Assembly: GCF_013414195.1 (NCBI RefSeq)
Contig: NZ_JAATTV010000013.1
Span: 1-64,000, forward strand
Source: Psychrobacter sp. BI730
Lineage (GTDB): Bacteria > Pseudomonadota > Gammaproteobacteria > Pseudomonadales > Moraxellaceae
DNA length: 64,000 nucleotides
Reading direction: 5' to 3'
Shown here: piece by piece, positions 50,948-60,126 of the stretch
Layout: every line of letters starts with the position of its first letter
Numbering within the stretch: the stretch's first letter is position 1
Notes under the pieces: model-generated
Seen by the model: the letters and a program-made list of their open reading frames with translations, nothing else
The model's database searches: none
Told to the model about the DNA's origin: nothing
Made by a program: the position numbers and the translations under genes

Positions 50948-51586
50948 ATGTCGCGTTTGTCTATACCGTCAGTCGCCACGTCGTGCGGTTTTTTACTATT
51001 TACCTGCGGCATGGTAGGACAAGCCCATGCAGATAGTATGAGTATGCTTATCGCTCAGAAATCAGCTCAATCAACGACGAATACATTCTATCGTTATCCT
51101 GAGGTAACACGTCAAGCGCCTACAGTCTTACCGGCGTTTTTATCAGGCAACTATGACAATGTCGATAGCGAGTATCTACCGCTATTGAGCAATGCTGAGA
51201 CGCAGAGTAGTATGGCAGCACGTGAGGTGGTCAGTACCGCCCGCAAAATGGCACTTAACGAGCGCACAATTATTCAAGGTGGCTGCTGGGATTATTTAAA
51301 TGCGGTATTTAATCGAGCAGGGGTATCGCGCAATACCATACACAAAGGCACTTATGCGCAAGGGCCCTATGCTATTAGCAGCGAGATTGAAGCAGGCGAC
51401 TGGCTCTATTATATCAATCATGGTTACAATGGCGTCGAGCATAGTGGACTGTTTGTCGGTTGGGTCGATGAGCGTGCCAAGCAGGCTTTGATACTGAGCT
51501 ATGCTGGCGAAAATCGCCGTGAACCAGCTCGTTATCGCGTTTATGACTTAAGCAATGTTTATCAAATTATGCGCCCTAGTATTTAG
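50948..51586 (+). CDS. Exported protein with NlpC/P60-like Cys-His arrangement
   Basis: A 212-residue protein with a signal peptide ending at QAHA (about residue 28). The mature region is disordered to about residue 90. The C-terminal domain has GGCWDYLNAVFNRAG (Cys about 117), AGDWLYYINHGYNG, then EHSGLFVGWVD (His about 162) and LSYAGENRREPARY. A Cys at a helix start followed by a His-containing strand is the pattern of papain-like NlpC/P60 or CHAP peptidases that cut peptidoglycan; the assignment is inference. AAGGAG lies 6 nt before the ATG. It shares a terminator with hemJ. Confidence 0.7.
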   Translation: MSRLSIPSVATSCGFLLFTCGMVGQAHADSMSMLIAQKSAQSTTNTFYRYPEVTRQAPTVLPAFLSGNYDNVDSEYLPLLSNAETQSSMAAREVVSTARKMALNERTIIQGGCWDYLNAVFNRAGVSRNTIHKGTYAQGPYAISSEIEAGDWLYYINHGYNGVEHSGLFVGWVDERAKQALILSYAGENRREPARYRVYDLSNVYQIMRPSI

Positions 51587-51628
51587 GGTTTGATGTTTCC
51601 AGTTTGACAACACGGCCTATAAATGAAT

Positions 51629-51668
51629 AAAAAAGCGTCCGCAACTCATTGAAGTTACGGACGCTTTT
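51629..51668. terminator. Bidirectional terminator between the exported protein and hemJ
   Basis: AAAAGCGTCCG (51631-51641) pairs with CGGACGCTTTT (51658-51668); an inner AACT/AGTT pairing continues past one mismatch. A and T tracts flank it on both sides. Confidence 0.88.
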
Positions 51669-51696
51669 ATTCTGCATGTTAAATGATTTTCTGATA

Positions 51697-52134
51697 CTAA
51701 AACGGTTTTACCACGACTAGTATCACGATAATCACTAAGGCAAAAACAGGCACTTCATTAAACCAACGCCAGAATTTATGCGTTTTATAATGTGGCTTAT
51801 CGATCAGCTTCTTACGATAAAAGCCGCAAGCGCCATGATATCCTGACAGCAGCACTACTAATAGCAATTTGACGTGTAGCCAGCCTTGGGTTTTATAGAC
51901 ATCCCAGCCCAGTCCTAACATCCATAGACCAAAAACCCATGTCGCTATCATCGATGGGGTCATGATACCGCGATATAGCTTGCGCTCCATAATGGCAAAG
52001 CGCTCATGACTGATGCTATCGTCGCTCATCGCATGATAGACGAACAGGCGCGGCAAATAAAATATCGCCGCAAACCAGCAGACCATCGAGATAATGTGTG
52101 CCGCTTTAATCCAGTTAAAATAATCTGCCATCAT
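51697..52134 (-). CDS. hemJ: Protoporphyrinogen IX oxidase HemJ
   Basis: HemJ oxidises protoporphyrinogen IX to protoporphyrin IX in the inner membrane, the penultimate step of heme synthesis in bacteria lacking HemG and HemY. The 145-residue protein has four hydrophobic helices. The family signature WIKAAHIISMVCWFAAIFYL followed by PRLFVYHA is present (His12 in the first helix), as are HVKLLLVVLLSGYHG and the C-terminal RWFNEVP. It is 37 bp downstream of bioB on the same strand, so the two may be cotranscribed. Confidence 0.93.
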   Translation of the reverse strand: MMADYFNWIKAAHIISMVCWFAAIFYLPRLFVYHAMSDDSISHERFAIMERKLYRGIMTPSMIATWVFGLWMLGLGWDVYKTQGWLHVKLLLVVLLSGYHGACGFYRKKLIDKPHYKTHKFWRWFNEVPVFALVIIVILVVVKPF

Positions 52135-52171
52135 AGTTTCTCTTGCTTAACTTGTATTTTTTAGCTTGGGC

Positions 52172-53335
52172 CTACTCTGCCAATACAACTTGTGTTTGAT
52201 GACCATTCATCGCATCCATTACAGGCAGTACTTTAGGCGCTCTTGGTGCGGCAAACTGTTTGGTAAGGCCAAGCTCACGCATGAGTCTGTCGTCGCCTGA
52301 TTGGCTTGCGTTACCAGTGGTAAGAAGCTTGTCACCATAAAAGAATGAGTTAGCACCTGCCATAAAGGCTAATGCCTGCTCAGAATCTGACAGGCTTTCG
52401 CGGCCAGCAGATAAACGCACGTAGCTAGTCGGGCAGCAAATACGGGCGACCGCAATAGTACGAATCCATTCAAGTACAGACAGCTGACCTTCAGCTAATA
52501 CTTTGTCACCAATCGGTGTCCCTGCAATAGGCACCAGTAAGTTGACTGGAATTGATTCAGGCGCTTTTGGCATTTTTAGCAGCTCAAGTACCCAATCGAT
52601 GCGGTCATCACGGCTTTCGCCCATACCAACGATATTGCCACTACAGACGTTGATGCCAGAGTTACGCACGTTTTCTATCGTGTCTAAGCGCTCATCATAG
52701 CTGCGCGTGCTAACGACTTGCTCATAGTAGCTGCGTGAAGTATCTAGGTTATGGTTGTAGTAATCCAACCCTGCATCGGCCAACTGCGTTGCTTGATTGG
52801 TATCAAGCATACCCAGTGTCATGCAAGTCTCAAGACCTAGTGCTTTCACTTCTTTAATCAGCTCAACCACATAAGGCATGTCTTTAGCACTTGGGTGTTT
52901 CCACGCGGCACCCATGCAGAAACGTGATGAGCCACTGTTTTTGGCACGCTTGGCCGCTGCGATGACTTTATCAACTTCTATGCGTTTTTCTGCTTGTAGT
53001 TTGGTGGTGTCGCGATGATGGCCTGACTGTGAGCAGTAGCCGCAATCTTCAGGGCAGTTGCCCGTTTTGATAGAGAGTAGCGTGCTGACTTGTACTTCAT
53101 TGGCAGTGAAATGCTTTCTATGGATGGTCTGTGCTTGTAATAACAAGTCCATCAAAGGTAAATCAAACAGTTGCGCGATTTCTTCACGGCTATACATGGT
53201 AGCTACTTTATTATCAGTTTGAGTTGCGTCTGTGGCTAGACTGGCCAAAAAATCACTGTTGATCGTATCTGGCTGAGTGGCTACATCAGTTGGCTGGGTG
53301 GCGTCAGGTTCGGAGATGCTAAGCAATCCTGCCAT
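52172..53335 (-). CDS. bioB: Biotin synthase
   Basis: BioB is the radical-SAM enzyme that inserts sulfur into dethiobiotin. The 4Fe-4S/SAM motif is CPEDCGYC (C94, C98, C101). [23 protein letters not shown] and [12 protein letters not shown] match the family, the last including the Arg ligand of the 2Fe-2S cluster. The 387-residue protein is about 40 longer than E. coli BioB because of an Asp/Thr/Gln-rich N-terminal extension (residues 1-46). The start is supported by AAGGA at good spacing; the internal Met47 lacks a site. bioA, F, C and D are not here. Confidence 0.97.
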   Translation of the reverse strand: MAGLLSISEPDATQPTDVATQPDTINSDFLASLATDATQTDNKVATMYSREEIAQLFDLPLMDLLLQAQTIHRKHFTANEVQVSTLLSIKTGNCPEDCGYCSQSGHHRDTTKLQAEKRIEVDKVIAAAKRAKNSGSSRFCMGAAWKHPSAKDMPYVVELIKEVKALGLETCMTLGMLDTNQATQLADAGLDYYNHNLDTSRSYYEQVVSTRSYDERLDTIENVRNSGINVCSGNIVGMGESRDDRIDWVLELLKMPKAPESIPVNLLVPIAGTPIGDKVLAEGQLSVLEWIRTIAVARICCPTSYVRLSAGRESLSDSEQALAFMAGANSFFYGDKLLTTGNASQSGDDRLMRELGLTKQFAAPRAPKVLPVMDAMNGHQTQVVLAE

Positions 53336-53412
53336 AAGGTAAGTCCTTTTATAAGAATTAGAGGGTATTAAATAAAACCAATGTTTTTATCTATTGTCAT
53401 TTATAAGGTAAC

Positions 53413-53448
53413 AAAAAAGGTTGCCGTATAGTATACCGCAACCTTTTT
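53413..53448 (-). terminator. Terminator of the SCP2-domain gene (minus strand)
   Basis: AAAAAGGTTGC/GCAACCTTTTT (53414-53424 with 53438-53448) forms an 11-bp stem that continues past a mismatch with GTAT/ATAC. Read on the minus strand, a T run of six follows. It lies between the SCP2 gene and bioB. Confidence 0.88.
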
Positions 53449-53580
53449 AGAAAATCAGAACACTGCTAGACAGTATGTATAATTGTCACAGTAGCGCACA
53501 TAAATAGTAACTATACGTTTGGCTATCTAGTTCTATATCATCCATTCTACCAATGACTATCGCTCAGTGCATCATTCTTT

Positions 53581-54087
53581 TTATTTGCCAAGTTTGTGCT
53601 TGGCGATACCAACCCAATGCTCAGCAAGTTTCTGTGCTTTATAAGCGTAAGGTTTGGCTTTTTGAATATATGGTTTGCACTCTTCTGGGATAGCTGGAAC
53701 GATATGCTTAGCAAGTTTGTTGAACCACATCATTAAGCTATAGTCGCCTTCAATGCTCAAGTTACCTTCTTGTACAGCAGTCATAAAGGCAGGCAAGCTA
53801 CCTTTGGTTAGCAGTCTAACGCCAGTCATAGAATCTTTGAAAGTGATGGTCAAATCGGCTTCTTTTGCATGGCCGCTTTGTTGACTGAATTGTCCATTGT
53901 CAAAGCTAAAAGAACGGGCGATATCAGACTCAGTACTAGCAAACTCAATCGTAACTTGACGGTCAGCGAATAATGCTTTGACGTCTTCGTTATCGCTATC
54001 AGCTAACATAGACAAACGATAGCCAACAACAGCCAATAAAGCATCTAATGGATCAGATTTGATATCTAATACAGGAACAGTAAACAT
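53581..54087 (-). CDS. SCP2 sterol/lipid-binding domain protein
   Basis: A 168-residue soluble protein. The chosen ATG at 54087 has AGGAG 7 nt upstream; an in-frame ATG nine codons earlier has none. The core (about residues 15-125) has the SCP2 pattern: DPLDALLAVVGYRLSML, two beta strands with VTIEFA and SFSFDNGQF, ADLTITFKDSMTGVRLLTKG, and AVQEGNLSIEGDYSLMMW. The basic C-terminal helix (about 135-168) is Lys/Tyr/Ala-rich. Related bacterial proteins (UbiJ, UbiT) bind isoprenoid lipids, so a lipid-carrier role is plausible but not shown. It stands alone with its own terminator. Confidence 0.82.
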   Translation of the reverse strand: MFTVPVLDIKSDPLDALLAVVGYRLSMLADSDNEDVKALFADRQVTIEFASTESDIARSFSFDNGQFSQQSGHAKEADLTITFKDSMTGVRLLTKGSLPAFMTAVQEGNLSIEGDYSLMMWFNKLAKHIVPAIPEECKPYIQKAKPYAYKAQKLAEHWVGIAKHKLGK

Positions 54088-54292
54088 AGCAGAACTCCTA
54101 AAGAAATGAGGCATAAAAATAAAGCGTAATTTATACCAGTTTTTATGACAAATATATAACTGGATTATAAACTATCACAGGGTATCAACTCTTTAGGAGT
54201 TAAGTAGAGAGCGTTAAGTATCTTGTAACATTCGATGTCACTGACGTAAGTAAGGTGTTGATATAAAAAACAGAGGTATAAATAGGACGGTT

Positions 54293-54694
54293 TTAACGGA
54301 AACGTGGCTGATAGTTATCATCGTAGACAGGAGTGTGTTCGATATAACGTGCGGCTTCTAGCTCACGTTGCTGGCTAACTGTCTGACTCACGTCATCATA
54401 GCGTAATGCCCGATATAGTACCCAAGCTGCCAACGGTAACCAACTGATGCCCATAGCGATGATATAGCGATGCCATGACGATAGCTCCATCAACATAGGA
54501 CGACCGGCTAATATATTTTGAATCAACTCAACGGTGAACCAATAGGCCATCCCGCCAAACAAATATAGCAGTAGCCAACGATATGACGACAAAGCAAGCA
54601 CAACTACTAAACTGGCTAGCAGTCCATAACCAAGCCATGCCGCGCCGCTCCATGCCTCTACACCGATAAAAGAAAATATAGTCATTAACATCAT
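54293..54694 (-). CDS. Small inner-membrane protein (133 aa)
   Basis: I do not recognise this protein. It has three or four hydrophobic segments (about residues 5-35, 40-62 and 77-97, the first possibly two) and a charged cytoplasmic tail of about 35 residues ending DNYQPRFR. Trp- and Tyr-rich borders such as WSGAAWLGYGLL suggest a real membrane protein. The ribosome-binding site is weak. It lies between the SCP2 gene and the DUF368 gene on the same strand, 273 bp after the latter's stop. Confidence 0.65.
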   Translation of the reverse strand: MMLMTIFSFIGVEAWSGAAWLGYGLLASLVVVLALSSYRWLLLYLFGGMAYWFTVELIQNILAGRPMLMELSSWHRYIIAMGISWLPLAAWVLYRALRYDDVSQTVSQQRELEAARYIEHTPVYDDNYQPRFR

Positions 54695-54967
54695 TCATCT
54701 CGCTATTCATAAGGTGAATTCCAATGAGACTATTATGAGAGGTTATTGAGTAAAGCTGAAGAGGGTACAGGCGACTTTGCGACAACCGTTGACGTTTGGT
54801 TTTTTGGCTTGTTTTGCGATCTTTGATGGCTAGATGTTAGGCTAAGCGCCGTGAGGAGTGGCGCTTATTTTGAGTGATATGGAAATGGTTTTGTTTGCTC
54901 GGGAGGGTGTTTATTAGCTAGCAAACCATGCCAAACTAGCAAATAGGACTGACAGTTCGTTGAATAC

Positions 54968-55963
54968 TTAGACTCGATTGGTACGATTACCCCACCAAGA
55001 TAATAGCGAAACTAAGATAGCACCGAGTAGCATAAGTCCTACTGTCGTTGACCACTGTGCGCCAGTAGGATATTGCCACGGCATTACGTTATGGACAGCT
55101 TCAGTATTTAGTGAGCCTAGCGCATCTACTTTCCATGGCCATACTTTTATTAGAGAGCCTGCAATAAAGCCTGTCAGCAATGCTAAGGTAGCCTGATAAT
55201 AATGCGAGAGCAGCCACTTAAGTGCGCGCGTAAATAGCAATAGCCCAGTCGCCATACCCGCAATGACTGTGAAAATGGCACTCAGATTCATCGTATCGAC
55301 TGCTTCTAATACTGCATCGTAAGCGCCTAGCAATAGCAAAATAAACGACCCTGATATTCCCGGTAGGATCATGGCACAAATAGCAATTGCCCCTGCAAAA
55401 AACAGATACGGTAAGCTAGGCGTGGTCGTGAGTAACGGCATACTACTAATGACTACGGCGGCAATAAGTCCAGTCGCGAACAGTACGACACGTCCTATAT
55501 TCCAGCGCTTTATCTCACTGAGTAAGATAAATACCGTTGCAACGACCAGTCCAAAAAAGAACGACCAAATAAGCAATGGTTGATTGTCCAATAAATGCTT
55601 AATGATACCGGCTAAGGTCGCAAAGCTAGTGGCAATACCCAGTAGCAAACACAATAGAAACGTCGCGTCTACTTGGCGCCAAATTGCAGCGAATCCTTTG
55701 ATGCCACCTTCCTGACGAAATATCGTCCAAAGATTGGGGCCGATACTACCAAGCGCGTTAATCAAGCGCTCGTAAATCCCTGCAATCAGCGCAATAGTGC
55801 CGCCAGAGACGCCAGGTACGATATCAGCTGCGCCCATGGCCATACCTCTGATATAGATACCTACCAGCTGCTTTGGGCTATCTGTATGTACAGGTGCCGT
55901 ATCTTGTTCTAGTGGCGTTGGCGCTGACGGCTGAGTTGGCCGTGGATATTGTGGTGCCGTCAT
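54968..55963 (-). CDS. DUF368 polyprenyl-phosphate transporter (PopT type)
   Basis: A 331-residue polytopic membrane protein (about eight to ten helices). The DUF368 signature GAADIVPGVSGGTIALIAGI lies near residue 47, and a second copy, CAMILPGISGSFILLLLGAY, near residue 196, the two-fold arrangement of this family. DUF368 (PopT) and DedA/UptA proteins were shown to recycle undecaprenyl phosphate for cell-wall synthesis; that role is transferred here. The second ATG (55963) is preferred because AAAGGA lies 6 nt before it, while the ATG two codons upstream abuts that site. A degenerate 17-bp repeat array lies directly upstream. Confidence 0.88.
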   Translation of the reverse strand: MTAPQYPRPTQPSAPTPLEQDTAPVHTDSPKQLVGIYIRGMAMGAADIVPGVSGGTIALIAGIYERLINALGSIGPNLWTIFRQEGGIKGFAAIWRQVDATFLLCLLLGIATSFATLAGIIKHLLDNQPLLIWSFFFGLVVATVFILLSEIKRWNIGRVVLFATGLIAAVVISSMPLLTTTPSLPYLFFAGAIAICAMILPGISGSFILLLLGAYDAVLEAVDTMNLSAIFTVIAGMATGLLLFTRALKWLLSHYYQATLALLTGFIAGSLIKVWPWKVDALGSLNTEAVHNVMPWQYPTGAQWSTTVGLMLLGAILVSLLSWWGNRTNRV

Positions 55964-55981
55964 GGGCATTCCTTTATCATT

Positions 55982-56085
55982 TAAAAATAAGTGTCATCTG
56001 AAAGTAAGCATTAGCTAAAAATAAGTAGCATCTAAAAATGAGTAATAACTAAAACAGGCGTTAGCTAAACATCAGTATGAATAGC
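55982..56085. repeat. Degenerate 17-bp tandem repeats upstream of the DUF368 gene
   Basis: Six adjacent units start TAAAAAT, TGAAAGT or TAAA and end mostly in AGC or ATC: 55982-55998, 55999-56015, 56016-56032, 56033-56049 (17 bp each), 56050-56065 (16) and 56066-56085 (20). The rough consensus is TAAAAATAAGTAGCATC. The array starts 18 bp from the DUF368 start codon, in its leader or promoter. Confidence 0.75.
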
Positions 56086-56208
56086 AGATTTTATTAATTA
56101 TCATCACGTACTAAGGCATGTCTTCCATTTACTTAATAGGCATCTAACTGAACTAAAAATGGATAAATCTTGTCAGACATCATCAAATAGCTGGTTAATA
56201 TATCGGTA

Positions 56209-56232
56209 CTATCTACCTATCTACCTATCTAC
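56209..56232. repeat. Three tandem octamers CTATCTAC
   Basis: Exact copies at 56209-56216, 56217-56224 and 56225-56232, between the serB stop and the DUF368 leader. The spacer 55964-56329 holds no gene. No hairpin with a T run was found for serB termination. Confidence 0.9.
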
Positions 56233-56329
56233 GCTATTTCTCTTGTTTAAGCCACGCTCTAAAGCATAAAAGCCAGATTAATGACAAAACATTAACCTAG
56301 CTTAGCGGATAATCTAGAATACTTAGCGA

Positions 56330-57520
56330 TTACTCAGTAGGAGCGAGGGCTGGATAGCCAAGAGCGTACAGAGTACCTTCAAGTCCTGTCACGTTGATAG
56401 CGGCATCAGCACGTGCTTGAACGATTGGTTTGGCATGATAGGCCACACCCAGATCGGCCAATGCCATCATCGGTAAGTCGTTAGCACCGTCACCGATACA
56501 GACCACTTGTGACATCTCAATGCCTAAGCGCTCAGCAGTATGCTCAACGATAGCGGCTTTTTTGGCACCATTGACAATAGGCCACTGTACATGACCAGTG
56601 ACTTCACCTTCCTCGATATCTAGAGCGTTGGCATGTACTTCATCGATACCCAGCTGCTCAGCGATATAACGGGCAAAATAAGTAAAGCCGCCTGATACTA
56701 GCACCGTATGATAACCCAATGCTTTTAGCGCACTGATCGTCGTGCGTGCACCAGTCGATAACGTTAGACGACTACAGATATCATCCAGCACATCAGTAGA
56801 AATGCCCTTTAGCAAAGCCACACGCTGAGCAAATGATTCATCAAAATCAATTTCACCGCGCATTGCTGCTTCAGTGATGGCTTCGACTTCTTCACCAATC
56901 CCAGCCGTTTTTGCTAGCTCTACGATGACTTCTTGCTCGATCAAGGTTGAGTCCATATCAAAGCAGGCAAGCTTATGTGTCCGCAGCATATGACCGACAG
57001 ATAGGATGTGACAGTCCACTACGTTTAAATTATCGGCGCTGTCGGCACTACGCGTATTGTTGTATTCTTCAGTTAGGTCATGACGCAGGCGAGTGGTTAG
57101 CTGATCATCAATGATGTGAGCTGCGGCGGTTTTTTTGCCAGGGTGCATCAGCGTGTCAGTGACTGGTACTAGCAGATAACGGTAGACTTGAGTATGGGTA
57201 AAGGGTAGGCGCTGTGCGTCTGCTGCTGTAGGCTCTGTATCAGATACCGTGATATTGACGAAACTAGCGTCAGTATCTTCGGCAACGGTCACTAGGTGCC
57301 AGCTTGGCTGTTCGTCGACCCACGACTGAACGTACTGATGAATATCTAATGCGGATACCTGAGTCGGCAGTACGACGATGAGCGCAAAAACAGGTAGCGA
57401 CTGTAGCGCATCAAAGTCTTGCAAATTGGTATCTTCGGGTAATAATGCCGCAATAGAATCAACGGCTTGTTGCCATGCTTTGCTGTCTTTTGGTAACGAA
57501 TAAGATGTATTTTTTGGCAT
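56330..57520 (-). CDS. serB: Phosphoserine phosphatase
   Basis: SerB removes phosphate from L-phosphoserine, the last step of serine synthesis. The HAD core (about residues 180-396) has DMDST (188-192, D188 nucleophile), EEVEAITEAAMRGEIDFDES, the motif II region VLVSGGFTYFA (Ser in SGGF) and motif IV GDGANDLPM (343-351). The first 170 residues form ACT-like regulatory domains, longer than in E. coli SerB (322 residues) but as in Pseudomonas and Moraxellaceae. It is divergent from the Smp-type gene, the same adjacency as serB-ytjB (smp) in E. coli. Confidence 0.95.
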   Translation of the reverse strand: MPKNTSYSLPKDSKAWQQAVDSIAALLPEDTNLQDFDALQSLPVFALIVVLPTQVSALDIHQYVQSWVDEQPSWHLVTVAEDTDASFVNITVSDTEPTAADAQRLPFTHTQVYRYLLVPVTDTLMHPGKKTAAAHIIDDQLTTRLRHDLTEEYNNTRSADSADNLNVVDCHILSVGHMLRTHKLACFDMDSTLIEQEVIVELAKTAGIGEEVEAITEAAMRGEIDFDESFAQRVALLKGISTDVLDDICSRLTLSTGARTTISALKALGYHTVLVSGGFTYFARYIAEQLGIDEVHANALDIEEGEVTGHVQWPIVNGAKKAAIVEHTAERLGIEMSQVVCIGDGANDLPMMALADLGVAYHAKPIVQARADAAINVTGLEGTLYALGYPALAPTE

Positions 57521-57947
57521 GGCTCAATTGTCCCTTGTATGCTCATATAAGATTAGGAATAATAACAGTTTTACTGGGCAGCGCCTATAGATGACGCGCA
57601 AAGTAACAATGATGCTAAAAAACAGATTTTATGGCGTAAGAAGCCATAGAAAATGCAATAAAGTTATTATGATAAATTTATAAAGCGCTCACGCTATAAG
57701 GCTTATTATGGTGATATAGTAGATGAGATAAGCTGACTGTTGATTGACGATGCTTTCTTATTAACGATGCATTCGCAAAAGATAGCAAGGCAAAATTGAT
57801 GGTGTTGATAGTCATTAATAAGCAGTACTGCTTTATCAATATGTGCGCACTACCATTGGCGCACATCAAAATTGTTTAAAAATTAGCCAAAAAATGAGCA
57901 GTAGCCTCGTTTTTTAATTTCTTCTCTCCAAAAAAGTTTAACATATC
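57521..57947. other. Divergent intergenic region serB / smp-type gene
   Basis: 427 bp without a credible gene; a minus-strand frame at 57678-57869 has unconvincing composition. Divergent promoters must lie here, but none could be picked with confidence. The smp-side start has no strong ribosome-binding site. Confidence 0.4.
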
Positions 57948-59405
57948 ATGACGTATTTAGCGCCGCGGCAAGGGTTGTTTGCCATTATTCTTCTGGTTAG
58001 TTTTTGTTTGCAGACGCTGTTATTGGTCATTAGTACTGATCAACAGCTGAGCAATAGTCGTGCGTTAAAAGGCGAGCAGATGGTCGCCCAGCTGATTGAT
58101 GAAGCAAGGTTGTCCTTAGAAAATAAAGACCGTGTGAGTTTAAGCGTTATTGCCAATCGCTATACCAGCGAGCAAGACGTCACACGGATACTGATTAAGG
58201 ACAACAACGACGATATCTTGGTGCCAGTAGGCAATGCGCCGATGCAGCAAGGTGACACTATTCGTCAAATCGCCACCAATGGCGATTCAGTCATCGGTAG
58301 CGTTGCATTGACTTTGAAAGACGTTAGCAAAGGCGAGATTATCGCCATGCAATGGCCGTTTGTCATCGGTACTATGCTGCTACATTTACTGCTTTGGTTG
58401 ATTTATGGTTACCTCGCTCGTCCGACCAAAGAGCAAATCAATGCATTAAGTCGAGATATCCAAGAGCTGTATCGTGACCAATACAGACCAGTCGATCAAC
58501 GCGGCTATGACCGTGAACTTGAACGCCAGTCAACGGGTAAATCAGCGTCTCATTTAGCAGACAGTCAAGTAGCGACGGATAATACGGCAAACGCAGCAGA
58601 TGACGAAGTGACTAATGCACGCAAATTTAATGTGCATAATGAAGTGAACGAGTACCTTAGAACTCAGCAAAACCAAGAGACAGGTAGCGATACTGACAAT
58701 CTAGCGAGTGCGAGTGAAGGTAGCGAAAGCGAGATAGCGGATACAGATAGTGTTGCTTCTCAAGTTACCAGTCATACGTCTAAACTGTCTGCCACACGGT
58801 CTGTTGATAGCGTCAAAGTTCAAATTGTATTCCATGATGAGTTCAATATGCTTGAACGCCTTGCGCCTGCGCAGCGTCTTCCGTACCTAGCACTCTGCAC
58901 CCAGCTACTCAATCAAGCCGTGACCGAGCTGCTAAGACAACCATTGCTGCTGGGCGTGAGTGCGATGAATGAAGCGCACTTTGAAGACAATGGTGCAAGT
59001 GTGGTACTAAAGGCTGATAATAGCCATGCAAAAGTGGCACTCGCAGGCGTGATGCTTGCCAAGCTATATTTAATGCTCAACAAAATTATTCACGATAAGC
59101 ATATTGAGCTGTCGCGTTTTGCCTTACCAGCAAAAGCGGGCGTCAGTGATGATGCGCAGTCAGAGCCAATGACTCATTTGCTCCAGAGTATCGGCAAAAA
59201 AGAGCAGCTATTAATATTATTGCCAAATGCCGGTCTCAAGCAAATCAGCAACCATGTACAAGTACATAACATCATGCGCCCAACCACTGTCTATGAGCGC
59301 GAGTGTGCGATATTTGACGGTGCTAACGACTCATTGATTCAGCGTTTGGCTGATGTGCGCAACGCGGTTCTGATGATTGAAGATGAGGACGAGCTACACA
59401 TTTAA
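57948..59405 (+). CDS. Smp/AhpA-type membrane protein next to serB
   Basis: A 485-residue membrane protein. Helix 1 (about residues 8-30) and helix 2 (about 138-160) flank a periplasmic domain with ENKDRVSLSVIANRYTSEQD and IGSVALTLKD. The cytoplasmic part contains a disordered acidic region (about 185-290) and a C-terminal domain (about 300-485). The topology and its place divergent from serB match E. coli Smp (YtjB/AhpA), but this protein is more than twice as long. The biochemical function is not established. The ATG has only a weak ribosome-binding site. Confidence 0.75.
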   Translation: MTYLAPRQGLFAIILLVSFCLQTLLLVISTDQQLSNSRALKGEQMVAQLIDEARLSLENKDRVSLSVIANRYTSEQDVTRILIKDNNDDILVPVGNAPMQQGDTIRQIATNGDSVIGSVALTLKDVSKGEIIAMQWPFVIGTMLLHLLLWLIYGYLARPTKEQINALSRDIQELYRDQYRPVDQRGYDRELERQSTGKSASHLADSQVATDNTANAADDEVTNARKFNVHNEVNEYLRTQQNQETGSDTDNLASASEGSESEIADTDSVASQVTSHTSKLSATRSVDSVKVQIVFHDEFNMLERLAPAQRLPYLALCTQLLNQAVTELLRQPLLLGVSAMNEAHFEDNGASVVLKADNSHAKVALAGVMLAKLYLMLNKIIHDKHIELSRFALPAKAGVSDDAQSEPMTHLLQSIGKKEQLLILLPNAGLKQISNHVQVHNIMRPTTVYERECAIFDGANDSLIQRLADVRNAVLMIEDEDELHI

Positions 59406-59591
59406 TGCCGACTGTATTTGGTCATTTATATTACAATTGTCTGTTATATAGCCTACTGGACTATCTTAATCGTAGAGTTGAAATGTACCATATTGCGAAA
59501 AAGGATTGACAACATTCAATAGAGACTTTATAAGGCATATATATATTGATGTATTCTTAATACCCTTGCCTAAAAATGATAGGAGTTTGTC

Positions 59592-59828
59592 ATGAGTGAC
59601 GCTGATATTGACGACGATTTTGATGATGATTTTGTCGACGATGATGATGCAAAGATGGTTGAAGAAGCTGAGACGAGCGTACGTACACGTTTAAGTAGTC
59701 TTGAAAAACGTCGGCTAATCGATAATTTGCTAGAAGAAAAGCGTTTGGCTAAAGAGTTAAAAGACGATCTAGACGACATAGACAACTTCGATGAAGACGG
59801 CGATGATTGGGATGATGACGATTTTTAA
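59592..59828 (+). CDS. Small acidic protein, PA3496-like
   Basis: A 78-residue cytoplasmic protein made of two Asp-rich ends around a basic helix (residues 30-58) with LEKRRLIDNLLEEKRLAKEL. About one third of its residues are Asp. The central motif resembles pseudomonad PA3496-family proteins, annotated as putative envelope integrity proteins (RR.IE..LE.KRL.KEL). The function is unknown. AGGAG lies 8 nt before the ATG. It appears monocistronic. Confidence 0.75.
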   Translation: MSDADIDDDFDDDFVDDDDAKMVEEAETSVRTRLSSLEKRRLIDNLLEEKRLAKELKDDLDDIDNFDEDGDDWDDDDF

Positions 59829-60126
59829 TTTGTCGGCATCAGTCGTTTCAGTGGACTAAAGTGCTCTAGTGGCTACTTTTACAGCAGTGACTATTTTAAT
59901 GACTAAAATTATTTAGCCAGTCGAATTGGTTGCCTGCTGTTTGCCACTTTTCTAATTTTCTAGGTTTGCTTGCAACCAGTTCATCTCGATAATACTTACC
60001 TGATAGAGGTTGCTTGAGTTTGATTAATTAAGCAGCCTTTAGTCTTAAAATAAGTACTCGTCCTCTTTTATTTAACCGATCGCCCACTGCGATTGATGAC
60101 ATCTATCTGCTAAGGAAAACCAAATT

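Noticed and set aside
54844..54866. Hairpin AAGCGCC/GGCGCTT after the DUF368 gene
   Set aside because: No T run on the minus strand, so it is not a convincing terminator for that gene.
55982..56232. Possible CRISPR array in the repeat-rich spacer
   Set aside because: The units are 8 or 17 bp, directly adjacent with no unique spacers, and no cas genes are present.
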